Shown: positions 45,995 to 54,801 of the stretch, one piece after another | Position numbering within the stretch: the stretch's first letter is position 1 | How the letters are laid out: each line of letters opens with the position of its first letter | Assembly (NCBI RefSeq): GCF_007992435.1 | Contig: NZ_BKAG01000029.1 | Location: forward strand, 25,077 to 89,076 | From: Prosthecobacter gellanilyticus | GTDB lineage: Bacteria > Verrucomicrobiota > Verrucomicrobiia > Verrucomicrobiales > Verrucomicrobiaceae | Direction: 5' to 3' | DNA: 64,000 bases | Made by a program: the position numbers and the translations under genes | Notes under the pieces: generated by a model | Told to the model about the DNA's origin: nothing | Database searches by the model: none | The model's input: only the letters and a program-made list of their open reading frames with translations

Positions 45995-46876
45995 CTATTC
46001 GAGGGCCATCTTGGCGGTGGTGATTTCGAGGAGTTCGTTGGTGATCGCGGCCTGGCGGAGCTTGTTGTATTCGAGGGAGAGGTCCTTGAGCATCTGCTTG
46101 GCGTTGTCGGTGGCGTTTTTCATGGCCACCATTCGGCTGCTGTGCTCGGAAGCACGGGCTTCGAGAATCATCTGGTAGATCGTGCCGTTCACATACTGCG
46201 GAAGCACGGTTTCAAAGACGGTGGCAGCACCGGGTTCAAAGGTGTATTGCGGAAGCTCGGAAGCGTCGACCTCCTTGGAGGTCTCGTCAAAGCTGCGCTT
46301 GCCACCGAGGGTCACGGGATTCACGGGGAGGATCTGCTCCACGGAAGGGATGGTCGTGACGGTGTTGATGAAGTTGTTGAAGGCGACGTAGACGGACTTG
46401 TATTCACCCGAGCGGAACTTGTCCTGGATGAACTTGCCGACGCTGTGCACTTCCGCGAATTTCACCGGATCCTTGATCGGGAAGTCAGCGATGAGTGTCT
46501 TGCGCAGACGGGCGAGACCCTGGGCGGCCTTACGACCGATGGTCACGAACTCAACTTCACCTTCGAGGTTGGTGCTCACGACCTTCTTCAGAAGATTCGT
46601 GTTCAGAGCGCCGCAAAGACCCTTGTCCGTGGCGATGACAAGAACGAGTGTCTTGTTACCCTTGCCTTCGGAGAAGTAAGGATGAATGCCTTCCTCAGCG
46701 CTCTCTTTGAGAGCGACGAGGATCTTGTTCATGAGCTCGGCGTAGGAGCGGCCGTTGGAGGCCTGGTCCTGCGCCTTCTTCATTTTCGCAGCCGCGACGA
46801 GCTGCATGGCCTTGGTGATCTGGGCCGTGTTCTTGACCGATTTGATTCGGCGGCGGATGTCGCGGGTGGAGGGCAT
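45995..46876 (-). CDS. atpG: ATP synthase gamma subunit
   Basis: 293 residues. The N- and C-terminal coiled coil halves (TRDIRRRIKSVKNTAQITKAMQLVAAAKMKKA and a final NAKQMLKDLSLEYNKLRQAAITNEL) form the central stalk. The length is typical. It lies between atpA and atpD as usual. Confidence 0.97.
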   Translation of the reverse strand: MPSTRDIRRRIKSVKNTAQITKAMQLVAAAKMKKAQDQASNGRSYAELMNKILVALKESAEEGIHPYFSEGKGNKTLVLVIATDKGLCGALNTNLLKKVVSTNLEGEVEFVTIGRKAAQGLARLRKTLIADFPIKDPVKFAEVHSVGKFIQDKFRSGEYKSVYVAFNNFINTVTTIPSVEQILPVNPVTLGGKRSFDETSKEVDASELPQYTFEPGAATVFETVLPQYVNGTIYQMILEARASEHSSRMVAMKNATDNAKQMLKDLSLEYNKLRQAAITNELLEITTAKMALE

Positions 46877-46922
46877 TGGAGCTTAGAGCGAAGGGCTACG
46901 GAGCAAAAAAGGAACTGAGGAA

Positions 46923-48452
46923 TTACTTCCAGGAGGACTTGAAGTCATCGAGGGCGGACTTGATGTCGCCTTCGACGTTGTCGAGCTTCTTCTCGTTGCC
47001 GAGTTTCTCGAGCAGGCTGAGCTTGCGCTCACCGAGGTAGGTTTCGAGCTTGGCCTGGAATTCCTTCACGCGGTCCACGGACACGCTGTCGAAGTAACCC
47101 TTCTGCATGGCGTAAAGGGTGATGACCATGATCGGCAGGCTCTTCGGCTGATACTGCTGCTGCTTGAAGAGTTCCACGATGCGAGCACCGCGGTCCAGCT
47201 TGGCCTTCGTGCCGGCGTCGAGGTCGGAACCGAACTGGGCGAAAGCGGCGAGCTCACGGAACTGGGCGAGATCGAGCTTCGTCGTGCCGGAGACCTTCTT
47301 GATGGCCTTTGTCTGAGCGGCGGAACCCACACGGGACACCGAGAGACCCACGGAGATGGCGGGACGGATACCCTGATAGAAGAGGTCGGTTTCGAGGAAG
47401 ATCTGACCGTCCGTGATGGAGATCACGTTCGTCGGGATGTAAGCGGACACGTCACCAGCCTGCGTTTCGATGATCGGCAGAGCGGTCATGGAACCACCAC
47501 CGTAGTTTTCGTTCACGCGGCAAGCACGCTCAAGCAGGCGGCTGTGGAGATAGAACACGTCACCCGGATAAGCTTCACGACCGGAAGGACGCTTCAAGAT
47601 GAGGGACACCTGACGGTAGGCCACAGCCTGCTTGGAAAGGTCATCAAACACGATCAGGACGTCCATGCCCTGGTCCATGAACCACTCACCGATGGCGCAA
47701 CCGGTGTAAGGGGCGAGATACTGGTTCACGGCGCTGTCGGAAGCGGAAGCGTTCACGACGACGGTGTATTCCATGGCGCCAGCGTCTTCGAGGGTCTTCA
47801 CCACACGAGCGACGTTGGACTGCTTCTGACCGACGGCGACGTAGATGCAGTAGAGAGGCTTGTGATCAGCCAGCTTGCCCTGCTCAGCAGCCTTGTTCTG
47901 CTGGGCCTGGGAGATGATGGTGTCGACCGCGATGGTGGTCTTGCCAGTGGAGCGGTCACCGATGATGAGCTCACGCTGGCCACGACCGATCGGGATCATG
48001 GCGTCGATGCTCATGATGCCGGTCTGCACCGGGACGGAAACGGACTTACGGGCAATGATGCCAGGGGCGATTTTTTCGACCGGATACTGGGCGTCACCTT
48101 TGATGTCGCCTTTGCCGTCGACGGACTGGCCGAGGGCGTTCACAACGCGGCCCAGGAGGCTCTTGCCGACAGGGACGGAAAGCAGGCGACCGGTGGTGCG
48201 GACTTCATCACCAGCGCGGATCTTTTCACCGGAACCGAGAAGCACGCAGCCGACTTCGGTTTCTTCGAGGTTGAGAGCCAGGCCGTAGAGACCGCCTGGG
48301 AACTCGATCATCTCGTTGAGCATCACATCGCTCAAGCCTTCCACTTTGGCGGCGCCGTCACCGATCTCGCGGACCACGCCGACGTTGGATTTGGTGACCG
48401 CCGTTTTGAGTCCGGCGATTTGGGATTCGATCTCCTGGAGGATGTTGCTCAT
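46923..48452 (-). CDS. atpA: ATP synthase alpha subunit
   Basis: 509 residues. The non-catalytic nucleotide site has [11 protein letters not shown] (Walker A), and [10 protein letters not shown] (Walker B) follows. The Arg finger lies in the conserved [14 protein letters not shown] segment. The N-terminal [19 protein letters not shown] crown strand and the C-terminal helices are complete. Confidence 0.97.
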   Translation of the reverse strand: MSNILQEIESQIAGLKTAVTKSNVGVVREIGDGAAKVEGLSDVMLNEMIEFPGGLYGLALNLEETEVGCVLLGSGEKIRAGDEVRTTGRLLSVPVGKSLLGRVVNALGQSVDGKGDIKGDAQYPVEKIAPGIIARKSVSVPVQTGIMSIDAMIPIGRGQRELIIGDRSTGKTTIAVDTIISQAQQNKAAEQGKLADHKPLYCIYVAVGQKQSNVARVVKTLEDAGAMEYTVVVNASASDSAVNQYLAPYTGCAIGEWFMDQGMDVLIVFDDLSKQAVAYRQVSLILKRPSGREAYPGDVFYLHSRLLERACRVNENYGGGSMTALPIIETQAGDVSAYIPTNVISITDGQIFLETDLFYQGIRPAISVGLSVSRVGSAAQTKAIKKVSGTTKLDLAQFRELAAFAQFGSDLDAGTKAKLDRGARIVELFKQQQYQPKSLPIMVITLYAMQKGYFDSVSVDRVKEFQAKLETYLGERKLSLLEKLGNEKKLDNVEGDIKSALDDFKSSWK

Positions 48453-48504
48453 GGTATTACGGGTGACGGGTAAAGGCTAGGGGCTGGTGACGAAGGGCGG
48501 GGAC
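48453..48504. repeat. Repeat debris in the atpH-atpA spacer
   Basis: GGTGACGGGTAAAGGCTAGG followed by GGCTGGTGACG repeats GGTGACG twice about 26 bases apart. No start signal or gene is visible. Confidence 0.35.
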
Positions 48505-48900
48505 TTATGACAGGGAGGCTTGCAGGGCTTCGAGGCGGGCTTTGACAGAGCCATCCCACACATCACTGCCGACTTTGACACGGATGCCACCGAGAAGCTC
48601 GGGGCGGGTTTGGAACTGAAGGGTCAGTTCACGACCATACTTCTGGGAGAGGCTGGTCTTGAGATTGGCCTGAAGATCAGATGTCAGAGGCGTGGCGCTT
48701 TCCACGATGGCGCTCTGGCGCTCGAGCTCCGCACGGATGAGGGAGCTGAAGTTGTTCAGGATGCCCATGTAGGCGCGTGGCTTGGCCTGGGAGACCTTGG
48801 CCACCACGTCGCGCACACGCGCCTCGTCGAGCTTGCCATTGACGAGGCAGGCTTTGAAAAGCTGGCGGGCACTGCGGCGGGCTTCCTTGCTGATTTTCAT
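48505..48900 (-). CDS. atpH: ATP synthase delta subunit, short form
   Basis: 131 residues against about 175-180 normally. The C-terminal domain is complete (LKTSLSQKYGRELTLQFQTRPELLGGIRVKVGSDVWDGSV). The N-terminal helical domain, which binds the alpha subunits at the top of F1, is shortened to about 60 residues and begins SKEARRSARQLFKACLVNG. It is in the standard operon place between b and alpha, so it should be functional. An alternative upstream start is not seen: the b-subunit stop is 43 bases upstream. Confidence 0.9.
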   Translation of the reverse strand: MKISKEARRSARQLFKACLVNGKLDEARVRDVVAKVSQAKPRAYMGILNNFSSLIRAELERQSAIVESATPLTSDLQANLKTSLSQKYGRELTLQFQTRPELLGGIRVKVGSDVWDGSVKARLEALQASLS

Positions 48901-48943
48901 GGGATAGAGTTCGCGTTTCTAGGTTCGCGGTTCTCAGTTCAAA
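48901..48943. repeat. GGTTC repeat in the atpF-atpH spacer
   Basis: TTCTAGGTTCGCGGTTCTCA lies in the 43-bp spacer and matches the GGTTCGCGGTTCTCGG arm at 62.08 kb almost exactly. Confidence 0.55.
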
Positions 48944-49501
48944 TTAGAGGGAGACCTGGGCGGAGGTTTCCTGATTGATGCGGGACTGGTCGTCGCTATT
49001 GAGGACCTTGCCGGTGACGCGGCTGGTGGCATCAGACACCATGCGGCCGAACTCACGCTTCAGCTGGGAGAGAAGCTGCTCGTGCTCGAGCTTGGCGGCT
49101 TCACGGGACTTGGCGATGATCTGGTTGGCCTCGTGGATGGCTTCCTGCTGGCGCTTTTCAGCGAGGGACTTGGCGCTGTCACCCGCTTCCTTGATCAGGC
49201 GGGACGCATCGTCATTGGCCTTGTCGAGCACGGCTTTGGCGTTCTTCTCGGCCTCAGCGAGGTCGCGAGCGATTTTTTCAAGCTTGGCTTCACCATCGGC
49301 GATGCGCTGGCGGCGCTGCTCAAGCATGGAAAGGATGGGGCCGAAGGCGAACTTCTTCAGGATGGTGTACACCAGCACGAAGATGATGACCTGGGCGATG
49401 AACTTCGGGAAATCGAGGCCGAACTTGTTCACGATTTCGTCCACAGCACCGGCGCCAAGCACAGGGGTGAGTTTACCAAACATGGGGGAAAGCAGATCCA
49501 T
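48944..49501 (-). CDS. atpF: ATP synthase b subunit
   Basis: 185 residues from the ATG at 49501 (MDLLSPMFG). A transmembrane helix lies at about 34-55 (FIAQVIIFVLVYTIL), then a long charged coiled coil (EQRRQRIADGEAKLEKIARDLAEAEKNAKAVL) that forms the peripheral stalk. The 28 residues ahead of that ATG in the same frame are unlike any b subunit. Confidence 0.93.
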   Translation of the reverse strand: MDLLSPMFGKLTPVLGAGAVDEIVNKFGLDFPKFIAQVIIFVLVYTILKKFAFGPILSMLEQRRQRIADGEAKLEKIARDLAEAEKNAKAVLDKANDDASRLIKEAGDSAKSLAEKRQQEAIHEANQIIAKSREAAKLEHEQLLSQLKREFGRMVSDATSRVTGKVLNSDDQSRINQETSAQVSL

Positions 49502-49602
49502 AGATGATTGAGTGAACGAGAGGTGAGCGAAACTGGCGAAAATCTGAGGGGGAAAGGGAGAGGAGCGGCGGGGCTTTTCCAGCACCCGCCGCTCGCAGGG
49601 AA

Positions 49603-49860
49603 TTAGCGGGCAACGAAGAAGGCAAGAATGCCGAGACCTTCAGCAAGAGCCATGGCGATAATGCCAAGGGTCAGGATGTTACCGAAAGCGCCTGGGTTAC
49701 GGCCGACGGCTTCCACAGCCTTGGAGCCGATGAGGCCCACGCCGATCGCAGCACCAGCGCCACCGACGGCCTGGGTGATGTTACCAACGATGCCGGAGGA
49801 GGCGACAGCAGCGCCGTGAGCGGCAGCTTCCTGGGCCATGGAGATGAGTTCCATTGTCAT
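49603..49860 (-). CDS. atpE: ATP synthase c subunit
   Basis: 85 residues from the ATG at 49860; an ATG two codons later (MELISM) is equally likely. Two transmembrane helices with the polar loop AVEAVGRNPGA between them. The carboxylate in the second helix is the Glu in MALAEGLGI. The Gln, Val and Ser ligands of Na+-type c-rings are not seen around it, so proton coupling is more likely. Confidence 0.93.
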   Translation of the reverse strand: MTMELISMAQEAAAHGAAVASSGIVGNITQAVGGAGAAIGVGLIGSKAVEAVGRNPGAFGNILTLGIIAMALAEGLGILAFFVAR

Positions 49861-49937
49861 AGTAGTTGTATGTCTAGTTGTGTTGTCTCGACCACATCCA
49901 CGCGTTGCGCATGGTCCCGCGGTCAAATGGTTGAAGA

Positions 49938-50825
49938 TCAGTGATGGTCGCCCTCTTCATGACCATGGTCGTCATGCGTGGTGGAGAGCTGGATATACAC
50001 GGAGCAGAGAAGGGTGAAGACGATCGCCTGCAGCAGGCCGACCAGGAGCTCCATGAAGTAGAAGGGGAAGGGGATCAGGACGCTGCCGATCATGCTCCAG
50101 GGCTGGCCAGCCTTGTCGAGAAGGCCACCGAGAGTGTGAAGCACGCTCTCACCGGCAAAGATGTTGCCGTAGAGTCGGACGGAGAGCGTCATTGGACGCA
50201 GGACGATGGAGACGATTTCAATGACACCCACGAAGAGGAACACCGCGCCGACCACCAGGCCCATGAAGCCTTTAAGGCCGCCCTTAGGACCGAATGTGTG
50301 GACGATGAAGCCCCAGACACCGACTTCCTTGATGGTCAGAACGAACCAGACGAGGAAAGCGGAAACGGCGAGAGCCAGAGTGGCGTTCAAGTCAGCGGTC
50401 GGCGGACGAAGAATCGGGTGGAAGGCGTGGTCACTGCTGGTGACGCTCAGAGCGCCAGTGGAGGGGCCGAAACCGATGGTGCCGACGCCTGGGATGAGGC
50501 CGAACCAGTTGGAGACGAGAATGTAGATGAACAGCGTGCCGAGAAGCGGGAAGGCCAGCTTGACCTGCTTGGGACCGACGATGCTCTCAACGCGGTTGTA
50601 GAGGAACTCGACCAGGAATTCGAAGAGGTTCTGCGCCTTGTGCGGCACCAGGGTCATGTTCGTCGTGGCCTTCTTAGAGAAGAGGAAAACGAGGCCCAGA
50701 ACGCAAAGCGCCACAAGCACCGAGTTGGTGATGAAGCCGAGCACGCCATCGCCAAGAAGTTCCGACGCCTCGGGGTGTACAGCCAGCATGGGCGTGAGGA
50801 GGTCGGAGGAGAAAGACAAGGCCAT
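49938..50825 (-). CDS. atpB: ATP synthase a subunit
   Basis: 295 residues with several transmembrane helices. The stator Arg lies in the SVRLYGNIFAGE motif. The N-terminus has the KAQNLFEFLVEFLYNRVESIVG segment, and the His/Asp-rich C-terminus is HDDHGHEEGDHH. No atpI precedes it. A CRP-type palindrome and a possible promoter lie just upstream. Confidence 0.95.
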   Translation of the reverse strand: MALSFSSDLLTPMLAVHPEASELLGDGVLGFITNSVLVALCVLGLVFLFSKKATTNMTLVPHKAQNLFEFLVEFLYNRVESIVGPKQVKLAFPLLGTLFIYILVSNWFGLIPGVGTIGFGPSTGALSVTSSDHAFHPILRPPTADLNATLALAVSAFLVWFVLTIKEVGVWGFIVHTFGPKGGLKGFMGLVVGAVFLFVGVIEIVSIVLRPMTLSVRLYGNIFAGESVLHTLGGLLDKAGQPWSMIGSVLIPFPFYFMELLVGLLQAIVFTLLCSVYIQLSTTHDDHGHEEGDHH

Positions 50826-50858
50826 ACGTTGGTCAGTTCGTGAAGGTTGCGGGAGTGG

Positions 50859-50886
50859 TGTTTACCCGGCCCAGGAAGAGAGGCAA
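50859..50886 (-). promoter_or_regulatory. Possible atp operon promoter
   Basis: Read on the minus strand, TTGCCT (50881-50886) and TAAACA (50859-50864) stand 16 bases apart, 34 bases upstream of the atpB start codon. Both hexamers are imperfect, so this is a weak candidate. Confidence 0.35.
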
Positions 50887-50892
50887 GACTTA

Positions 50893-50912
50893 TTTGTGAA
50901 AAATTTCACAAA
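50893..50912. promoter_or_regulatory. Perfect CRP/FNR-type palindrome upstream of atpB
   Basis: TTTGTGAAA and TTTCACAAA are perfect inverted arms around a 2-base centre. They contain TGTGA, six bases, TCACA, the consensus core of the CRP family. Its centre lies 77 bases upstream of the atpB start codon and just upstream of the candidate promoter. The site also ends 19 bases before the upstream gene's stop. Confidence 0.55.
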
Positions 50913-50930
50913 GTCGTCCGTGCCTTGATT

Positions 50931-51122
50931 TTACAGGCTTCCAGAGGTTTTCGTGTCGGCTTTTTGGTTGGGCTTCACAGAGCACCCGCAGCCCCCTCCG
51001 CAGCCCGTCTTTTTGCGCCGGAAAGCCCGCCAGACAAAGGCTGCGAGGGTGATGCCGACGATGATGATGGCGGCGATGGATTGGAAGTCGCCGGACGGGA
51101 CGGATGAAAGGACATTGTTCAT
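50931..51122 (-). CDS. Small Cys-rich single-span membrane protein
   Basis: 63 residues: one transmembrane helix at about 15-33 ([19 protein letters not shown]), then a basic RRKK and a GCGGGCGCS cluster. This matches the layout of the FeoB-associated Cys-rich membrane proteins; no feo gene is nearby. Its ATG overlaps the moeA stop by ATGA (51119-51122), so translation is coupled to moeA. Role unknown; the Cys cluster may bind metal. Confidence 0.75.
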   Translation of the reverse strand: MNNVLSSVPSGDFQSIAAIIIVGITLAAFVWRAFRRKKTGCGGGCGCSVKPNQKADTKTSGSL

Positions 51123-52318
51123 AACAAGATGATATTCACAACGGCACCTGCGGCCAAAGTCTGGCCTTCCTCCAGCCTCAACAGTGCGTCCGTCTGGCTT
51201 AGGGCAAAGAGGGCGTGGCTTTGCTGCAGTCCCGCCACATGAAAGACACCGTTGCGGAGCTGGCCGCGGAGGTAGTGGGGGCGATTGCCATCATTGGTTA
51301 GCCCAGCCGCTGTCACCGCTGGCACGGCAGACGGAGCGGTCTCTGCTGCGCCCATGGCCCGCAGGAGGGCCGGACGAACAAAAAGTTGAAACGTGACGAA
51401 GGAGGAGACGGGGTTTCCGGGCAGGCCGAAGATGGAAACCGTGCGGCCATCGCCAGAGCGGGTGGTCTGGGCGAAGAGGAAGGGTTTGCCAGGCTTCACC
51501 TTCACCCGCCAGAGGTCGGGCTGGATGCCCAGGGCCAGCAGGGCGGGTTTGATGTGATCGTGGTCGCCGACGGAGACGCCACCGCTCAGGACGATGACGT
51601 CGACTGTGGCGATCAGACCACGCAAGGTGTCGGTGGTCGCAGCCAGGGTGTCACGGCAGTGCAGAGTCTGGCTGTCGGGAAGGCCGAGTTCAGAGAGCAG
51701 AGCCTGAATCATGAGCCCATTGCTATTGTAAATCTGGCCTGCCTGGAGCGGACCGCTGCCGGGGAGGATCAGTTCGTCCCCCGTGCTCAAGACGGCTACT
51801 TTCGGGGTTTCATGGACTGGGACGTTTTCCAAGCCCTGGGAGGCTAGGAGGCCGATGCGACCGGGGGTGATCTTCTCGCCCCGGCGAAGCATGAGTTGCC
51901 CTGGGCAAAGGTCAGCACCGGTGCGGCGGACGTTTTCGCCCTGTTCGACAGGTTCCTGGCAAATGATGGCGTCTCCTACGCGAGACACGTCCTCCTGCAT
52001 GATCACGGCATCGGCTCCGCTTGGCATGGGCGCACCGGTGAAGATGCGGATGGCTTCTCCGGCCTTGCATTGAAGGCGGAGGTCGAGTCCGGCGGGCTGC
52101 TCGCCGGTCACTCGGATGGGCTGCTGGCTGCGTGTGTCAGCTGCGAGGACGGCATAACCATCCATCATGGAGTTATCGAAGCCTGGAATGGGCACCGTGG
52201 CCAGGATGTCCTGGGCGGCAAACCTGCCCAAGGCATCTGGCAGCGACTCTGAGACGACAGGGCCGGGAGACATGCGGCTCAGCACCTGGGCCAAAGCCTC
52301 GGACTCACTGAGCATCAT
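51119..52318 (-). CDS. moeA: Molybdopterin molybdenumtransferase
   Basis: Inserts molybdate into adenylylated molybdopterin. 399 residues, normal. Segments typical of Moe[61 protein letters not shown], and [12 protein letters not shown]. The start overlaps the lipoprotein stop by one base (TAATG). Other molybdenum cofactor genes are not in this window. Confidence 0.95.
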   Translation of the reverse strand: MMLSESEALAQVLSRMSPGPVVSESLPDALGRFAAQDILATVPIPGFDNSMMDGYAVLAADTRSQQPIRVTGEQPAGLDLRLQCKAGEAIRIFTGAPMPSGADAVIMQEDVSRVGDAIICQEPVEQGENVRRTGADLCPGQLMLRRGEKITPGRIGLLASQGLENVPVHETPKVAVLSTGDELILPGSGPLQAGQIYNSNGLMIQALLSELGLPDSQTLHCRDTLAATTDTLRGLIATVDVIVLSGGVSVGDHDHIKPALLALGIQPDLWRVKVKPGKPFLFAQTTRSGDGRTVSIFGLPGNPVSSFVTFQLFVRPALLRAMGAAETAPSAVPAVTAAGLTNDGNRPHYLRGQLRNGVFHVAGLQQSHALFALSQTDALLRLEEGQTLAAGAVVNIILL

Positions 52319-52902
52319 TACGGGCGGCCTCCGACGGGTGGTTCGAGGTCTCCTAGGCCGCCACCGCCACCTGAGGGAGCCTGGGGCTGTGGCTGAGCCG
52401 GAACCGCGGGGGGGGGCGAAGCCGGAGTGGGGGTAGGAGCCGCAGACGGGGAACCTGCGGTCGCTGGGATGAACCCAGGCAAAGTGGGAAAGGGCTGGTA
52501 GGAGCTTGAGGAGGAGGCTGATGGTGGAGGCGTCGGCGGAGGAGTTGCAGGTGGGACGACGAGGGGATCCGTCGTCGCAGCCTGGCTCCGCGGCACCAGG
52601 ACGAGATGGTGGACTTCCGGATGGCCTTCCTTGATGTCAGCCGTGACGTAGTAGCCTTTCTTCTCGGGAGTGAGGACGAGCTTGGATTTCGCGCCTGTGG
52701 AACTCAGTGCGATGAGCTCAGTCCCTGGGGCAATGGATGGCATGGGCTCGCAACGGATGAGCACGTAGTTTTGCTCGGGGTTCACCATCTCGACGATGCC
52801 GATCAAGGTGGCCGCTCCGGTGGGCTGCGGTTTGGGTTTGGCTTTGGATTTGCAACCGGTCACAAGCAGCAGGCTGAGGAGCAGGAGAAGGACGTGTTTC
52901 AT
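52318..52902 (-). CDS. Pro-rich lipoprotein
   Basis: 194 residues from the ATG at 52902 ([17 protein letters not shown]). The lipobox VTGC marks Cys17 as the lipidated residue. A small beta domain (about 30-105, [21 protein letters not shown] and [19 protein letters not shown]) is followed by a Pro/Ser/Gly-rich tail. The N-terminal beta domain resembles small OB-like domains in other envelope proteins. It is part of a tight operon: propeller, lipoprotein, moeA, Cys-rich protein. Function unknown. Confidence 0.8.
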   Translation of the reverse strand: MKHVLLLLLSLLLVTGCKSKAKPKPQPTGAATLIGIVEMVNPEQNYVLIRCEPMPSIAPGTELIALSSTGAKSKLVLTPEKKGYYVTADIKEGHPEVHHLVLVPRSQAATTDPLVVPPATPPPTPPPSASSSSSYQPFPTLPGFIPATAGSPSAAPTPTPASPPPAVPAQPQPQAPSGGGGGLGDLEPPVGGRP

Positions 52903-52911
52903 GTCGATCAA

Positions 52912-54150
52912 TCAGCGTGCTGCGGTTTTCACGGTTCGCTTGCCCAGGCACATCAAGGTCTTTTCACCGCGGATGAAGACTTGGCCTTCACTCAAGGCTG
53001 GCGAGGCGAACACCTTTTCTTCCAATTCGGCTTCGACGACTGTCTTGTAGGACTTGCCGGGCTTGACGAGACGCAGGGTGCCGAAGTCATTGATGAACCA
53101 CACCTTGCCCTCTGCGCTAACCAATGATGCGTGATGTTCCTTCATACGCTCTTCCCAGGCGATATCGCCCGTCTTGGCATCAAAGCAATGTGCGATGCCG
53201 GAGTCGGAGACAATGAGAAACCAGCCGTTTTCACAGATGGGCGATGGCACATACGACACGCCCTTGTTGGTGCGCCAGACGATGTGCGTATCGGTCACAT
53301 TACCAACGCCATCGGGCTTGATGGCGAGGATGTGATGCTCGGGAAAGCCGCCGGTGAGCATGAGGTGATTCGACTTTGCGTCATGCACCAGGGAGGCCAC
53401 GAACTGCTCGGTGGGACCATCCATCATCCAAAGCAGGCTGCCGGTGCGCGGATCATAGCTGGTGACGCATTTGGAGCCTGACAGCACCATCTGCACTCTT
53501 CCGTCCATCTCGCGGATGATGGGGACGCAGTAACTACGTGTTTGGTTAGGCCGCTCGATGCGCCAGAGCTGGCGGCCGTCCGTGCGGGAGAGCGCCACGA
53601 TGTATCCGGGGCCGTCGTGGTCGCAGTTCACGATGACTTTGTCATCAAAGAGGATGGGGCTGGAGCAGAAGCCGTGCTTGCTGGCGAAGACACCCGGGCG
53701 CACCTGCCAGACCTGCTTGCCGGAGAAGTCGTGGGCGCTCACCACCACCTCGGTGCCATCAAGGAAGGTGGTGAAGACTCGCTCGCCATCGGTAGCAGGA
53801 GTGCTGGAGGCGTGGCTGTTGAGGCGGTGCTTGCCTTCGAGCGGGGACTTGAGCACGGCGGTCTGCCAGAGGACCTTGCCATTGGAACGGTCCACGCTGA
53901 GCAGAGTGCGCTCGGATGTGTCTGCGTCCGTGGCCACCAGGAAAAGGCGGTCATTCCAGACGATGGGAGATGCGTGACCGGAACCGGGCAGCTCAACACG
54001 CCACGTGATGGTGTCCTTCTCCCATTTGGAGGGGAAGCCCTGGTCCAGGCTGGTGCCGTCCATGCGCGGGCCACGCCACTGTGGCCAGTTTTCAGCCTGG
54101 AGCAGGGCTGGAGCGATGAAGAGCGGCAAAAGAAGGCGGTGCCAGAGCAT
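52912..54150 (-). CDS. Secreted PQQ-like beta-propeller protein
   Basis: 412 residues from the ATG at 54150 (signal peptide MLWHRLLLPLFIAPALLQA). NWPQWRGPRMDG starts the propeller, and blades carry the recurring GKVLWQ, GKQVWQV, GRQLWRI, GSLLWMM and GDIAWEE motifs. No Ca/PQQ cofactor-binding set is seen, so it is more likely a binding scaffold than a dehydrogenase. Its stop is 9 bases from the lipoprotein start. It shares the layout of the propeller at 54802-56037. Confidence 0.88.
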   Translation of the reverse strand: MLWHRLLLPLFIAPALLQAENWPQWRGPRMDGTSLDQGFPSKWEKDTITWRVELPGSGHASPIVWNDRLFLVATDADTSERTLLSVDRSNGKVLWQTAVLKSPLEGKHRLNSHASSTPATDGERVFTTFLDGTEVVVSAHDFSGKQVWQVRPGVFASKHGFCSSPILFDDKVIVNCDHDGPGYIVALSRTDGRQLWRIERPNQTRSYCVPIIREMDGRVQMVLSGSKCVTSYDPRTGSLLWMMDGPTEQFVASLVHDAKSNHLMLTGGFPEHHILAIKPDGVGNVTDTHIVWRTNKGVSYVPSPICENGWFLIVSDSGIAHCFDAKTGDIAWEERMKEHHASLVSAEGKVWFINDFGTLRLVKPGKSYKTVVEAELEEKVFASPALSEGQVFIRGEKTLMCLGKRTVKTAAR

Positions 54151-54302
54151 AACGGAGAGACTATCGGCACCCCCGGAAAAGTTCAATCAGCAAACGGAAG
54201 GGTTCTTGTCAGATCCTGGCATGAGCGTGTGTGCGGAGCTGGAAGGACGAATGAATACGCTGGCGTCCGCTGGGTGGTCCGGCTACTCTCTGAGGCACTC
54301 GC

Positions 54303-54722
54303 ATGGAATCTCAGCCAACCGGTCATCCGATTCTTCTCTCGTCTGGCGATTTTGCAGGGCGTCAGGAGCTGGCTCTGGCGCAGCTCACAGGGTTTGAGGA
54401 GGATCTGGCTTCCGCACGGGCCTTTGAGCGTCGTTATCTCCCTATCGCGGTGCTGACGGTCTTGCTCGCTGGCGCTGCTTTCTATATTTTCTTCACGGAG
54501 AAGGCGAGTGTGTGGGTCGGAGTGGTTCTATTCATGGCGGGATGGCTGACGGGGCTGGGCGCAGTCGTTCATGCGAGATTCGCCACACCGACCAGTCTTG
54601 TCAGCGGTCAGCCGATGCTGCGCTTTCGCCGCAGTGATGGCTCGAATGAAGAGACTGAGCAGATCTATGTGTGCCCTGACAGCCGCACTTACTTTCGTCG
54701 AGTGACCAGCGGTCCGGGTTAA
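54303..54722 (+). CDS. Small membrane hypothetical protein
   Basis: 139 residues. Two transmembrane helices at about 47-65 (LPIAVLTVLLAGAAFYIFF) and 70-90 (VWVGVVLFMAGWLTGLGAVV). The tail is polar (VCPDSRTYFRRVTSGPG). Not recognised; the divergent spacer to the upstream propeller is 152 bases with nothing visible. Confidence 0.6.
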   Translation: MESQPTGHPILLSSGDFAGRQELALAQLTGFEEDLASARAFERRYLPIAVLTVLLAGAAFYIFFTEKASVWVGVVLFMAGWLTGLGAVVHARFATPTSLVSGQPMLRFRRSDGSNEETEQIYVCPDSRTYFRRVTSGPG

Positions 54723-54801
54723 TCTCGACGACGGACCGAGGAAGCGCTTTGAAACGGAATCGATGCATGCCAATGCCGACGAGAGGCGTTTGTCTGATGA
54801 A

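Noticed and set aside
48453..48504. A possible small gene or regulatory element between atpH and atpA
   Set aside because: The spacer is only 52 bases, consists of GGTGACG-like repeats, and has no start, hairpin with T-run or known leader structure.
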